Notes: a model not told the origin generated them from the sequence alone. Shown: positions 7,191 through 17,057, counted from the first letter of the stretch. The stretch: 64,000 nt of DNA from an uncultured Bacillota bacterium (GCA_902493275.1 CABUOQ010000004.1:1-64000); one strand, 5' to 3'. Numbers and translations: made by a program.

Positions 7191-9092
7191 CTATTTAATA
7201 ATTGCTTTTGGCTTAGCAGGGCACTTTGTAAGACATGTACCACATTTGATACATTTGGAAGTATCAATTCTATATGCATTTAGACGTGGGTTCTTACCGA
7301 ATTCCTCAGTCTTATATATAGCGTTAACTGGGCAATTTCTTGCACACATACCGCATCCTAAGCAATTCTTAGTAATTATTTCATAATTCACCAAATTTTT
7401 ACACGATCCAGCAGGACATTTTTTATCAATGACATGCGCTAAATATTCATCATAGAAACCATTCATTGTCGAAATAATTGGATTAGGCGCTGATTGACCA
7501 AGAGCACATAAAGAGCAATCTTTTATGACCTCAGATAATGCTTTAAGCTCTTCAATGTCTTCCATAGTTCCTAAGCCATCAGTAATTTTATTTAAAATTT
7601 CAAGCATCCTCTTATTTCCGATACGACATGGAGTACATTTGCCACAAGATTCTTCTACGGTAAATTCAAGATAGAATTTAGCAATATTTACCATACAATC
7701 GTCTTCATCTAAAACGATCATTCCCCCACTACCCATCATTGAACCTTTTTCAACTAAATTGTCATAATCAATTGGAGTATCCAGATCTTTTTCACTTAAA
7801 CAACCTCCACTAGGTCCACCTGTTTGCACCGCTTTAAATTTTTTACCATTTTTTATTCCACCGCCGATATCATAAATAATTTCTCTTAAAGTGGTTCCCA
7901 TTGGAACTTCAACTAAACCGACATTATTAATTTTTCCAGCAAGAGCAAATACTTTTGTTCCTTTAGACTTTTCTGTTCCTAATTCAGCAAATTTTTTACC
8001 ACCATCTAAAACAATTACCGGAATATTAGCCCAAGTCTCAACATTATTAACATTTGTTGGTTTATTAAATAAGCCTTTTACCGCAGGAAAAGGGGGTTTC
8101 AAAGTTGGCTCTCCTCTTCTTCCTTCAATTGAGTGAATAAGCGCTGTTTCTTCACCACAAACGAAAGCACCAGCTCCGTATTTAATATTGATATGGAAAG
8201 AAAAATTAGTTCCCATAATGTTATCGCCTAACAAACCTAATTCAGTTGCTTGTTGAATTGCCACTTGTAAACGATGAACCGCTAAAGGATATTCTGCACG
8301 AATATATATTTCACCTTCATTTGCGCCGATACAATATCCCGCAATAGCCATTGACTCTAAAACTGAATGAGGATCACCTTCTAATATTGAACGATCCATG
8401 AAAGCACCAGGATCACCTTCATCAGCATTACATATAATATACTTTTTTTCAGCAATAGAAGCCTTTGCAAATTTCCATTTTTGTCCTGTAGGGAAACCTG
8501 CTCCGCCTCTTCCTCTTAATCCAGAAGCAATAACTTCATTAATAACTTCATTAGGAGTCATTTCAAATAAAGCTTTAGCTAAAGCTTGATAACCTCTTAC
8601 AGCAATTGATTCAGTAATTAATTCTGGGTCAATAATACCACAATTTCTTAAGGCAATACGATGTTGCTTTTTGTAGAAATTAATATTATCTTGTTTTGCT
8701 ACTCTTTCACCATTTTCATTTTTATAAAGTAAATCTTCAACAATTTTATGCTCGATAATATGTTGTTTAATTATTCTCTCAGCGTCTTCTGGCTTTACTT
8801 TAGTATAAAAAGTATGATCTGGATATATTTTTACAATCGGGCCCCTTTCACAAAATCCAAAGCAACCTGAAATAGCAATATCGACACGATCATCTACTCC
8901 ACATTCTTTAGCCCAATGTTTTAAATTTTCAACAATTTCTGGAGAGCGTGATGAAGTACAACCTGTTCCACCACAAACAGAGATATAATATTTTTCGCTT
9001 TTATCTAATTCTTTTTGTCTAAAATTTACAACGTCTTTGACGTTTTCATACATTTGTAATAATTCTTCTCTTGAGCTTATCTTTTTGCACAT
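7191..9092 (-). CDS. hydB: NuoF-like flavin subunit of bifurcating hydrogenase
   Basis: A 633-aa NAD(P)H- and FMN-binding subunit. A thioredoxin-like [2Fe-2S] domain (Cys40, 45, 77, 81) is followed by the FMN/NAD domain with GRGGAGFPTG (194-203). An SCGKCTPCR [4Fe-4S] site (482-490, completed near Cys529) and two C-terminal ferredoxin-type clusters (about 577-587 and 614-624) follow. This order matches HydB/HndC of trimeric or tetrameric hydrogenases and is longer than plain NuoF of complex I. It sits 17 bases before hydA and 9 bases after hydC, so the three are co-translated. Confidence 0.93.
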   Translation of the reverse strand: MCKKISSREELLQMYENVKDVVNFRQKELDKSEKYYISVCGGTGCTSSRSPEIVENLKHWAKECGVDDRVDIAISGCFGFCERGPIVKIYPDHTFYTKVKPEDAERIIKQHIIEHKIVEDLLYKNENGERVAKQDNINFYKKQHRIALRNCGIIDPELITESIAVRGYQALAKALFEMTPNEVINEVIASGLRGRGGAGFPTGQKWKFAKASIAEKKYIICNADEGDPGAFMDRSILEGDPHSVLESMAIAGYCIGANEGEIYIRAEYPLAVHRLQVAIQQATELGLLGDNIMGTNFSFHINIKYGAGAFVCGEETALIHSIEGRRGEPTLKPPFPAVKGLFNKPTNVNNVETWANIPVIVLDGGKKFAELGTEKSKGTKVFALAGKINNVGLVEVPMGTTLREIIYDIGGGIKNGKKFKAVQTGGPSGGCLSEKDLDTPIDYDNLVEKGSMMGSGGMIVLDEDDCMVNIAKFYLEFTVEESCGKCTPCRIGNKRMLEILNKITDGLGTMEDIEELKALSEVIKDCSLCALGQSAPNPIISTMNGFYDEYLAHVIDKKCPAGSCKNLVNYEIITKNCLGCGMCARNCPVNAIYKTEEFGKNPRLNAYRIDTSKCIKCGTCLTKCPAKPKAIIK

Positions 9093-9101
9093 AGTTTTCT
9101 C

Positions 9102-9566
9102 CTAATACTCTGCTAAAATGCCTTCAAGGTCATCAACAGTTAAATTTCCATATGTTTTTTCGTTTATTTGAACAACCGGTGCAAGTCCACATGCACCAAC
9201 ACATCTAAGTGTTGTTAAAGTAAATTTTCCATCAGGAGTGGTTTCTCCGTTTTTGATATGTAATAGCTCCTCTAACTTTTCTAATAATTTGCCTGACCCT
9301 CTAACAAAACAAGCTGTTCCTAAACAAACGCTTATAACATTTTGACCTTTAGGTTCCATTGTAAAAAATGAATAAAAAGTCACGACGCCATAAACTCGCG
9401 AAACATTAATTCCAAGTTTATTAGCAATATGCATTTGAACCATCATTGGCAAATATCCAAATATTGCTTGAGCACGATGCAATATTGCGATTAATTCTGA
9501 TGGATTATTATCTAACGATTCAATAAAAATATCTAATTCATCAAACATCTCTTTATTTGTTTTCAT
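9102..9566 (-). CDS. hydC: NuoE-like [2Fe-2S] subunit of hydrogenase
   Basis: A 154-aa thioredoxin-fold protein that passes electrons between flavin and Fe-S clusters. The four ligands lie in CLGTAC and CVGAC, the NuoE pattern. The ATG at 9566 is chosen because AGAAGGAGAG lies just before it; an in-frame ATG 21 bases upstream lies on the RBS itself. It is first in the hydC-hydB-hydA run. A 107-bp gap separates it from the phosphatase gene, so it may have its own promoter (a TATAAT is visible near 9590) in addition to read-through. Confidence 0.92.
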   Translation of the reverse strand: MKTNKEMFDELDIFIESLDNNPSELIAILHRAQAIFGYLPMMVQMHIANKLGINVSRVYGVVTFYSFFTMEPKGQNVISVCLGTACFVRGSGKLLEKLEELLHIKNGETTPDGKFTLTTLRCVGACGLAPVVQINEKTYGNLTVDDLEGILAEY

Positions 9567-9693
9567 AGTCTCTCCTTCTTTTTCCATGTTTATTATAAAT
9601 AGAAGTGAATATAAAAAAAAGAATAAATCTCATATTTCGATATTTTTTTATCAATTATAATCAAAATCTTCTTTTTCTTCTAGCTACAAAATA

Positions 9694-10854
9694 TTAATGA
9701 TATTGTATAGAAACAATTTTGCCAGCTTTTTCAAGAGTATTTTTCAAATTTTCAACGATTTTCATTTTCATGGAAACATCGATTGGTAAATTCTTATGAG
9801 CTGGATTTAAGGTTGTTCCCACAAAAAGATTAATGTGACTAGCTCTTTTTAAAATCAAATTAGCGATTAGTGTTGCTCCATCTTTTTTAGATAAACTTTT
9901 ATCACTGACATCTTTTTCATCTAAATATTTTTGAGTCACCTCTAAAACTTTACCTAATGTTATAACTCCCTCTGTAACTAAATCGATACCTTCTATAATA
10001 GCTATTGGAGGAACATCTGGAGAATAATACGCTAGTGTTGTTTTAATATCTTTCTTTAAATATTTTGCCATGATTTTAGAAGTTGTACCTCCACATACAA
10101 CTTTTAATCCCTCTCTCTTCATAAAGTTTTCCGCAACCATTAAATCATCTTCTTGATTCATAGGTGGACCAACTAAAATATTTACTGCGAGAGGTTTACA
10201 AACTCTTAAAGCACAAATTGTAGTGTCATCGCCTGGCTCATTCATATAAAGGGAATTACATGATTCACCCACTAAAGCGGCAATCTGTCTAGCAGATAAA
10301 GATTTATCATAATTTGCGATAATATATGCAGCAATATCATCGATGGACCAGCCAAGATTCATCGTCTTACCTATCCCAGCATGAGGAGCGCCATCAGAAC
10401 AAAAAACAATGCAATCGTTTTCTTTTGCTTCAATATTGGAACAATAGACAACTTTATTCATAATCACCTTTTTTGTTCTTTCTAAATTAAATAATTGCCC
10501 ATCACGAATATATATAAGCGGCGGATTATCAAACTCAAAAATATATCCTTTTCCATCATGATCAATGTGAATTACTGTAAAAGTCGAATAAGCAACTTTT
10601 CTCACAGAACAAACTGGTAAAGTGGATATAATAGAGAAAAGACAATCTTCAATTTCTGCGCCATTTGCCATCATTAAACATAATAATTTAGATGTTAATG
10701 TTGCTAAAATATTAGCTTTAACTCCCGAGCCCAAACCATCAGCAAGAACAATAGTTGTACTATCTTCTTTTCTGACTATTTCGACTTTATCACCACATAA
10801 TTCTTCACCAACATGGTTTAAAGAAACATACCCGTCATCAATAAAATACTTCAT
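9694..10854 (-). CDS. SpoIIE/PP2C-type phosphatase linked to sensory hydrogenase
   Basis: A 386-aa protein. The N-terminal half (about 1-195) is a PP2C/SpoIIE-like Ser/Thr phosphatase, with metal-binding Asp in LADGLGSG, SDGAPH and PGDDTT. The C-terminal half starts near VNILVGPP and is a second domain of unknown function that accompanies such phosphatases. No transmembrane segments are seen. It follows the PAS hydrogenase by 2 bases. Linkage of group C sensory hydrogenases with such phosphatases is known in clostridia, so it is likely the output that relays H2 or redox state. Confidence 0.82.
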   Translation of the reverse strand: MKYFIDDGYVSLNHVGEELCGDKVEIVRKEDSTTIVLADGLGSGVKANILATLTSKLLCLMMANGAEIEDCLFSIISTLPVCSVRKVAYSTFTVIHIDHDGKGYIFEFDNPPLIYIRDGQLFNLERTKKVIMNKVVYCSNIEAKENDCIVFCSDGAPHAGIGKTMNLGWSIDDIAAYIIANYDKSLSARQIAALVGESCNSLYMNEPGDDTTICALRVCKPLAVNILVGPPMNQEDDLMVAENFMKREGLKVVCGGTTSKIMAKYLKKDIKTTLAYYSPDVPPIAIIEGIDLVTEGVITLGKVLEVTQKYLDEKDVSDKSLSKKDGATLIANLILKRASHINLFVGTTLNPAHKNLPIDVSMKMKIVENLKNTLEKAGKIVSIQYH

Positions 10855-10856
10855 AA

Positions 10857-12521
10857 TTAATCCTTTAAACTATTTTTAAAATTAACTAAAGCAATTTTTG
10901 CCTCGGCTGTTGATTCACCAAGTAATGAAGCAATTTCTTGAACCGCTGCCATTTGTTTATTAATAACTTGATCAGTCACTTTAATCATTTCTTGTCGCAA
11001 TTGTTTCATTTTCTCATCATTTAAAATCTCTTGGGTTACATCTTTGTAAATTGCAAATGCAACATTATGCTCACTAACTACTGTAATTGAAACATCGAAA
11101 TATTTATTTGTTTTATCATTATATACTATTACCGATTTGATATTTTCTTTTTTATCAATAGCGATTAATAATTCAGGTAAATCAATATATTCTTGGTAAA
11201 AATGACCAACAGCTGTCTTGTTTATTTGTAAATATTCAAACGCTCTTTCATTAACATCAATTAAAACACCTTTATCATTTATAGTAATAATTCCATTAGG
11301 GGTATGTTGAATGATTTCGTTTGATATTGATTCTGCTTTATTTTTTAAATAAGGCATACAAAACTCCGGATCAGCTAAACCATTATATACAGCGATAGCT
11401 TTTTCTCTACAAGTATTATATCCACAAGCTCCACAATTGATTTCATCTTCTTTTTTGTATTTAAATATATGCGCTAAAATTTTCTTTATCTCTTCTTCAG
11501 AAGGAATTTTATGATTATTATCTAATGGCTTAAATGTTGTCGATAAATCAACTTGAACTTTCTTTTCTTCATCAATATATTTAGAATTTTTAACATAATG
11601 TCTAACTATAGAATTATCTTTCATTTTAGGTTTAGTGGATATTTTCATAGGTCCATTAATACAACCACCATCACACATATTCATCTCAATAAAAACATTT
11701 TCTAAATCATCGATATTCTCTAAGATGTTTTTTATTTCTTGTACACCATCAACTGAGATAGTATCGTAATTAGAATTAAGTTTATTAAACGATTTAATTA
11801 TACCGCGATGAATTGGATAATAGCGTGATAGATTATGGCTTGATCCTTTATCTTCTATATCTTCAAAAGAAATGCTTTTTTCTTGCAACATTTCATTAAA
11901 TTCTTCAAATGATAAAGCACAATCGATAACATGGGATTCAATTGCTTCTTTCTTTTTAGCAATACATGGTCCAACAAAAACAATATGTAAATCATCACCA
12001 TATTCTTTTTTTAAAATTCTTCCATGTGCCACCATTGGAGATACAATTGGAGCAAGATATTTAATTGCCGAAGGATAATTTAAGCATATAAAAGTATTAA
12101 CTGCTGGACATGCTGTAGTTATAAAAGATTTATGTACATTTTTATCCAAGATTCGTCCGTATTCTTCTGTAACATATTGAGCCCCACGCGCTGTTTCTTC
12201 AACAATTGAAAATCCCAACTGACTCGCCGCTTTCTTAAAAGCATCAAACGATACGACATCAAAGTTACTAATAAAAGAAGGCGCTACAGATAGAGCCACT
12301 TTTTGAGGATGATTTTTAATTAAATTTTTTACAAAATCTATTGATGAAATAACTTTTTTAGCATTTTGAGGGCATACATTAACACAATTACCACATAAAA
12401 TACATTTATCTTCAATAATTTCTGCTTTATTATTAACAAATTTTATCGCCTTCACGGGGCAATGTCTTAAGCAAGAATAACAATCCTTACATGATTCAAT
12501 ATCAAACTTCAAATAATCCAT
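10857..12521 (-). CDS. hydS: Group C-like sensory [FeFe]-hydrogenase with PAS domain
   Basis: A 554-aa putative H2 or redox sensor. Two ferredoxin-type clusters (about 11-21 and 40-50) precede an H-cluster domain with altered signatures. TTACPAVN (135-142) has Ala137 where catalytic enzymes have the proton-relay Cys. GPCIAKKKE (184-192) has Gly for Met. MCDGGCINGP (282-291) is conserved. A four-Cys cluster (363, 366, 371, 388), a PAS domain (about 400-500) and a helical C-terminus follow. The Cys-to-Ala change is characteristic of characterised sensory (HydS) enzymes. It lies between a ferredoxin-like gene and a phosphatase, directly upstream of the catalytic hydrogenase genes that it may control. 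Confidence 0.88.
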   Translation of the reverse strand: MDYLKFDIESCKDCYSCLRHCPVKAIKFVNNKAEIIEDKCILCGNCVNVCPQNAKKVISSIDFVKNLIKNHPQKVALSVAPSFISNFDVVSFDAFKKAASQLGFSIVEETARGAQYVTEEYGRILDKNVHKSFITTACPAVNTFICLNYPSAIKYLAPIVSPMVAHGRILKKEYGDDLHIVFVGPCIAKKKEAIESHVIDCALSFEEFNEMLQEKSISFEDIEDKGSSHNLSRYYPIHRGIIKSFNKLNSNYDTISVDGVQEIKNILENIDDLENVFIEMNMCDGGCINGPMKISTKPKMKDNSIVRHYVKNSKYIDEEKKVQVDLSTTFKPLDNNHKIPSEEEIKKILAHIFKYKKEDEINCGACGYNTCREKAIAVYNGLADPEFCMPYLKNKAESISNEIIQHTPNGIITINDKGVLIDVNERAFEYLQINKTAVGHFYQEYIDLPELLIAIDKKENIKSVIVYNDKTNKYFDVSITVVSEHNVAFAIYKDVTQEILNDEKMKQLRQEMIKVTDQVINKQMAAVQEIASLLGESTAEAKIALVNFKNSLKD

Positions 12522-12528
12522 ATATTAC

Positions 12529-12777
12529 CTACTTCTTTATTTTAGTTAAAATTTTTTCTTTAAATATTTCTTCTATAGTATCCGGATTAGCATTAGAGAC
12601 TAATTCATCATCAATCATCATCGAAACCCCATTAGCGCAATTGCCTAAGCAAAAAGAGGCTGATAATTCCACATCGTTAATCAAATGATATTCCTTAATT
12701 AACTCTTGTATTTTAGTAATAACTTCATGAGATCCTTTTAAATGGCATGAAGAACCAACGCAGATTGACACTTTCAT
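12529..12777 (-). CDS. Small thioredoxin-like [2Fe-2S] ferredoxin
   Basis: An 82-aa protein with four candidate ligands, Cys6, Cys11, Cys43 and Cys47, in the NuoE/ferredoxin-like arrangement. It is the first gene of the sensory cassette, 7 bases upstream of the PAS hydrogenase. It probably shuttles electrons to or from that sensor. AAAGGAT lies before the ATG. Confidence 0.83.
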   Translation of the reverse strand: MKVSICVGSSCHLKGSHEVITKIQELIKEYHLINDVELSASFCLGNCANGVSMMIDDELVSNANPDTIEEIFKEKILTKIKK

Positions 12778-12859
12778 ATATAAAAATCCTTTACTAAAAT
12801 AATTTTATACTTTAAATAGTAAAATTGTAAATATCTTATTTGCCATTAACTTTTATTTT

Positions 12860-13867
12860 TTAGACAACTGATACTGCTTTAAAAGTTCCACCCTTAAATT
12901 CAACACCATATTGATTAACGAAATATATTGTTAAAATTTGTTTTTTCTTATCAATATAATATTTTTTTATTCCCATCAAAACCTGTTCTTTAGATATTCT
13001 CATTCCTATTTTAAAAGGCGCAGATATAATATATTCATAAATATAATTTTTTCCTTTATTTAAAAAGACTATATAATGATATTCATTAAAATATTTTTCA
13101 TAAAGATATTTGTGATAAGAAAAATCAGAGCCGCAATTAAATGTCACAACAATCAATCTTTGTTCATCTTTTTGAGCACATGTCACCAAAGTTCTTTTAG
13201 CCTTATACGTGTATCCAGTTTTACCACCAATACAATATTCATATTGTCTTAATAGCTTATTTTTGTTAACCCATAGCCCCTTTAATGGATTGGTATAGCT
13301 TTTTGTAGAAACTATTTGTTCAAAAACTTCATTTTGCATGCAATAAGCCATCAATATTGCCATATCATAGCAAGAAGAAATATTACCTTCATCGAATATA
13401 TCTAACCCTGAAGGATTATGAAAAATAGTATTTCTCATTCCTATTTCCTCAGCCTTTATATTCATCAGTTCCACAAAACTATCGATATCTTTTGCAATGT
13501 TTTCTGCAATTAATACCGCCGCATCATTACCACTTCTTAATAACAATCCATATACTAAATCAATAACTGTGATTTGATCTCCTACTGATAAATATATTGA
13601 TGATCCTTCGATTGTATTTATTATCTCACTGACAGTAATCACTTTAAATAGATCATTTGATTCAATAGCTATTATTGCCGTCATTATTTTTGAAATAGAT
13701 GCGACAGAGTATGAAGAATTAATATCTTTTCCTTCTAATACTTCATTAGAATAAGCATCAATAACAATATAATTTCTTGCTTGATAAGAAGTATCAGCTT
13801 TAGCGTTTATAGTTGAAGGAAGCAATAAAGAAATAGATATTAAAATTAAAAAAAATATTTTTTTCAT
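12860..13867 (-). CDS. D-alanyl-D-alanine carboxypeptidase, DacF-like
   Basis: A 335-aa secreted penicillin-binding protein that trims the terminal D-Ala of peptidoglycan stem peptides. A signal peptide (about 1-25) precedes the S11 core. SISK (57-60) carries the nucleophilic Ser57 and Lys60, SGN lies at 112-114 and KTG at 216-218. A shorter C-terminal domain follows. It lacks an obvious C-terminal amphipathic anchor, though the tail was not examined in detail. It is important evidence that this organism has a cell wall, unlike true mollicutes. Confidence 0.92.
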   Translation of the reverse strand: MKKIFFLILISISLLLPSTINAKADTSYQARNYIVIDAYSNEVLEGKDINSSYSVASISKIMTAIIAIESNDLFKVITVSEIINTIEGSSIYLSVGDQITVIDLVYGLLLRSGNDAAVLIAENIAKDIDSFVELMNIKAEEIGMRNTIFHNPSGLDIFDEGNISSCYDMAILMAYCMQNEVFEQIVSTKSYTNPLKGLWVNKNKLLRQYEYCIGGKTGYTYKAKRTLVTCAQKDEQRLIVVTFNCGSDFSYHKYLYEKYFNEYHYIVFLNKGKNYIYEYIISAPFKIGMRISKEQVLMGIKKYYIDKKKQILTIYFVNQYGVEFKGGTFKAVSVV

Positions 13868-14427
13868 ACTTTATCATATTATTTATTTTTTAAATTAAGA
13901 ACTATATCAAATTATAATTATTATATTTTAAACGTTTTAATAATTATTTTAATTCATACATTAGTCTAATTATAATTTGCTACTTTTTCAGTTCTTGAAT
14001 ATTATAACATTTTATCTGTTTCTTCCTTTATATATGGTTTTAGCTCATTAAATTTTTACATTTATATCTTAATCGACTTATTAACCGAATAGCACAAATA
14101 TTATCAAGATTATTGACATTAAAAAATTAACTCCATAGTATTTTCATCAAATTGCTAAATACTTTTTCTTAATATAAAATCACTTCATAATTTAACTGAT
14201 ACCAAAAACTTCGTTTTTTTCTATTAATATTAGCTATGATTATTGCAATTTTTCTTGCCTTAAAAAGAGAATTATTTATATTTCTTCCAATAGAAAAAGG
14301 TAGTCAATTATCACTGACTACCCCATAAGATTTTACGTTTTTCTTATGTCTTTTAATCATCTTAAAATTCCTTAAGATTTTAAAAAGCCAATTATTTCAA
14401 ACTTAATTGCGCTTATAATAAATGCAT
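13868..14427. other. 560-bp gene-free AT-rich stretch
   Basis: No convincing ORF is seen. The stretch is very AT-rich and separates dacF from the accessory island. Near its right end are a hairpin terminator on the minus strand and the ACCCCATAAGATTTTAC motif. Confidence 0.6.
14294..14322 (-). terminator. Hairpin terminator downstream of lipoprotein pseudogene copy 1
   Basis: On the minus strand, GGTAGTCA and TGACTACC form an 8-bp stem followed by TTTTT. It lies about 110 bases beyond the pseudogene stop, so it may be that gene's original terminator. Confidence 0.65.
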
Positions 14428-14750
14428 TTAATCTAAATCAAAATACTCATTTAGAATTTTCAAAAATTTATCTCGGTCAGCAAGATTAGCTATATATTCT
14501 ATAAATTCACCTTCTTTTGTAAATTTAGATAAAATGTCATATCCCTTTTTACCTCTACTTTCATATGAAAACACTATCATCTCATTAGAATCCATATACA
14601 TTAAAATTGCATTCTTTAATGGTAAATTGGCACAAGTGTAACGCTTATGTAACGTTATAGTTGAGAGATCATCTATAAATGATATCTAGCCGGATCACAC
14701 CCAGTTAAACCAACTAGCATACCCGCTAAAATTAAATGCATCTTTTTCAT
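14428..14750 (-). pseudogene. Frameshifted small lipoprotein gene, copy 1
   Basis: The ATG at 14750 opens a lipoprotein signal with LTGCDP and meets a TAG after 25 codons. Shifting frame at that point gives a continuous frame (IDDLSTITLHKRY... to ...LNEYFDLD and TAA at 14428), for a total of about 107 codons. The parent was thus a small lipoprotein of unknown function. The first ~180 bp recur at 17245 with the same shift, so the break predates the duplication. Confidence 0.7.
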
Positions 14751-14761
14751 TGTTTTCTCCT
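14570..14761 (-). repeat. Direct repeat, copy 1, left of the protease cassette
   Basis: About 192 bp are roughly 93% identical to 17245-17441 in the same orientation. The two copies bracket the cysteine protease and membrane protein genes. Confidence 0.85.
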
Positions 14762-14842
14762 TCCTAAAATGTAAGCTATGTTTCTTAGTTACATCCATTT
14801 TTTATTACATTCACCTTCAGTTATTTAAAAAACAACAAACAT

Positions 14843-16564
14843 TTATTTAGTTACAAATATAGTATCACCAATACTAATTCGGCCTTTATTTCTGCTGGTA
14901 TTAGGTGTTTCTTTATGAGCTAAATATCTAATCCTATATGTTCCATCTAAGAAATCATATTCAATATTCATTTGGTTTGTTCTATCTGTTGGTAACCCTA
15001 TTGCAAGTAAATCAACTGCGTTAATCCAGTTATTATTTGCATCTAAGTATTGAATATATGCATAATCGCCATTTAATGAATACATATTTTCACTGGCACT
15101 CCACCAAGAAAGATTCGTACTTAATTTATATATTGGTTCATCAAATTCTAAAGTTAGATAAGCATCCCCAGCACCTATTCTATTTGGTGAAAGATTTATA
15201 TATTCTTCTTCAATATATCCACATCTTAATCTATCTGTATTAAAACTTAAATCTTCAATACTTATAGTTGAAGTTTTAATTTCTTCATTTTCGAAATAAT
15301 ATCTTTCATCGAAATTCCAATCTGCTGGACTTATTGAATATTCACTTGTATGAACATCTCCACATCCACAAATATACTTAGTAACATTACCATTAGTCAT
15401 TGATACATTATATGAATGTTTGTGTGACCCGGTATATTTAATTGTGAAATAACCATAAATAGTGGCACTATTAATAATAACCTCAGCACTTTTTGTATCT
15501 CCAGGCCACCATCCAAAATGCGCAAGAAATTTGTCATCTTTACAACCATACGCTACAACCACATGACTTTTTCCATTACTAATGGTAGAATCATAAGATT
15601 GTAATACTAATAAAGTTGGTAATCCTTCGGCAATATACTCTTTTGGTCTTTGATGTGTATATAATAATGAACCATGTCTATATTCAGTATCTTCTATTAA
15701 ATCTGAACAGTTATCTTCCATGTAATCTAATAAAGTATCATTCAATTCAACATTTAACATAGGATAACCAGCTGAATCCCAACCAATTCCCATAAAAGTA
15801 TGCATATATTTATCAAACAAATAATCTCTCATTGCATATGTTGTACCAGGCATATTTTGCCAATCTTTAAAATCATAGGATTCAATATCTTTGTATGTAG
15901 TTGTAACTGTTTTACCTAAAGGTTCAGAAGTAGTATGATCAAAAACCCACTTGTCTTCATCAGAACTTCTCGTGAGAGTTGATTCCTTTACATAATATCT
16001 TGCATCATAGTATGTATTATTAGGAATAAAATCATCATTATAAAATGTATCATAATAGCTTAAAAGCATTGATAATGCGGTAGTACCGCACTCCCCAAAC
16101 CAATTTTGAGGAAAATATTTTAGTTTCCTAAAATAATCTGCTTTATTAACTACTGTATACCCATATGCATCAGTATATGTTGTTGATGAATCAGGTACAG
16201 GTTCACTAGCCCTTGTTTGTAACAACGGATTCAAGACATAAGCAAAACCAGAGTATTCTTCAATTGATGATACAGCACCTGTAAATATGTCAGTTACGAC
16301 ATCATTTTGTTCTACAAAATAATTGCTAGGTCCTAAATAAAATTTATCTCCAGCTAATTCGTAATATGGTGAATTATTTTTTAAAGACCCTTCAATAAAA
16401 TTTCCATTTGAATCTTGTATTTCATAATAATTATCACCTTCAATCAAAACAAATTCATTACCAACGAAATCACTTATAATTTCTACGTTATTTGATCCTA
16501 TACTCATTGGAGCAATTGTTAATAATAAAGAGGTTGTCAATAGAGTAATTAATCCAGTTGTCAT
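14843..16564 (-). CDS. Secreted C39-like cysteine protease
   Basis: A 573-aa protein with an N-terminal signal segment (about 1-25), a ~120-aa pro-like region and a papain-fold or C39-type peptidase domain. The catalytic Cys lies in WFGECGTTALSMLLSYY (about Cys159). The His is probably in SHVVVAYG and the third residue in the following AHFGWWPG stretch. A Cys-pair motif ICGCGDVH and a beta-rich C-terminal domain follow. The ATG at 16564 is preferred over an upstream GTG because GAGGGGTGG lies at the right distance. It starts one base after the stop of the membrane protein gene, so the two are a unit and are bracketed by direct repeats. The target is unknown. Confidence 0.7.
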   Translation of the reverse strand: MTTGLITLLTTSLLLTIAPMSIGSNNVEIISDFVGNEFVLIEGDNYYEIQDSNGNFIEGSLKNNSPYYELAGDKFYLGPSNYFVEQNDVVTDIFTGAVSSIEEYSGFAYVLNPLLQTRASEPVPDSSTTYTDAYGYTVVNKADYFRKLKYFPQNWFGECGTTALSMLLSYYDTFYNDDFIPNNTYYDARYYVKESTLTRSSDEDKWVFDHTTSEPLGKTVTTTYKDIESYDFKDWQNMPGTTYAMRDYLFDKYMHTFMGIGWDSAGYPMLNVELNDTLLDYMEDNCSDLIEDTEYRHGSLLYTHQRPKEYIAEGLPTLLVLQSYDSTISNGKSHVVVAYGCKDDKFLAHFGWWPGDTKSAEVIINSATIYGYFTIKYTGSHKHSYNVSMTNGNVTKYICGCGDVHTSEYSISPADWNFDERYYFENEEIKTSTISIEDLSFNTDRLRCGYIEEEYINLSPNRIGAGDAYLTLEFDEPIYKLSTNLSWWSASENMYSLNGDYAYIQYLDANNNWINAVDLLAIGLPTDRTNQMNIEYDFLDGTYRIRYLAHKETPNTSRNKGRISIGDTIFVTK

Positions 16565-16565
16565 T

Positions 16566-17057
16566 TTATCTTCCACCCCTCTTATATTTTACCATTGATA
16601 TAATTATACAAACAATACTACTAATTAGTGTCGGATCAAACAGTACCATCGTACTTACAAGTTCATATTTCAAAGGATCAACACTAACAAGCCAGTGTTT
16701 ATTAAAATTTAAAATTCCAGGAAAATTATAGTTTAATGAATAATAATAATCTCCTGTTCTAGGCCGATACAAATAAATGAAATTTTGTATAGTGATTGAT
16801 AACACAGCTAAAAATAAAATTGATAATACTATATAATCTATAAAACTTCTTTTTTTATGTGTTAACAAAGTATATACGCAAATTATAATCACTAAGATTA
16901 GCAATATAGGAATCAATATCCCAAAACTATATAAAACGTCATGTTTAAACAAACCTATTAAAAACATTAATGTTGAATAAAAGAATATAATTAAGCTAAT
17001 TTTCAATGAAAAATTACTTTCTTTTTTTGTTATTTTTTCTTTTTTAGTATCTTTCAT
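16566..17057 (-). CDS. Four-helix membrane protein, unknown function
   Basis: A 163-aa hydrophobic protein with a Lys-rich N-terminus and about four predicted membrane segments (roughly 25-45, 47-65, 72-100, 135-158). I do not recognise a family. It is translationally coupled to the secreted protease (stop and start one base apart), so it may anchor, export or protect against that protease. That is inference from position only. Confidence 0.65.
   Translation of the reverse strand: MKDTKKEKITKKESNFSLKISLIIFFYSTLMFLIGLFKHDVLYSFGILIPILLILVIIICVYTLLTHKKRSFIDYIVLSILFLAVLSITIQNFIYLYRPRTGDYYYSLNYNFPGILNFNKHWLVSVDPLKYELVSTMVLFDPTLISSIVCIIISMVKYKRGGR

Noticed and set aside
7891..8589. Two plus-strand ORFs antisense to hydB
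   Set aside because: They lie wholly within a strongly conserved gene and have no ribosome site.
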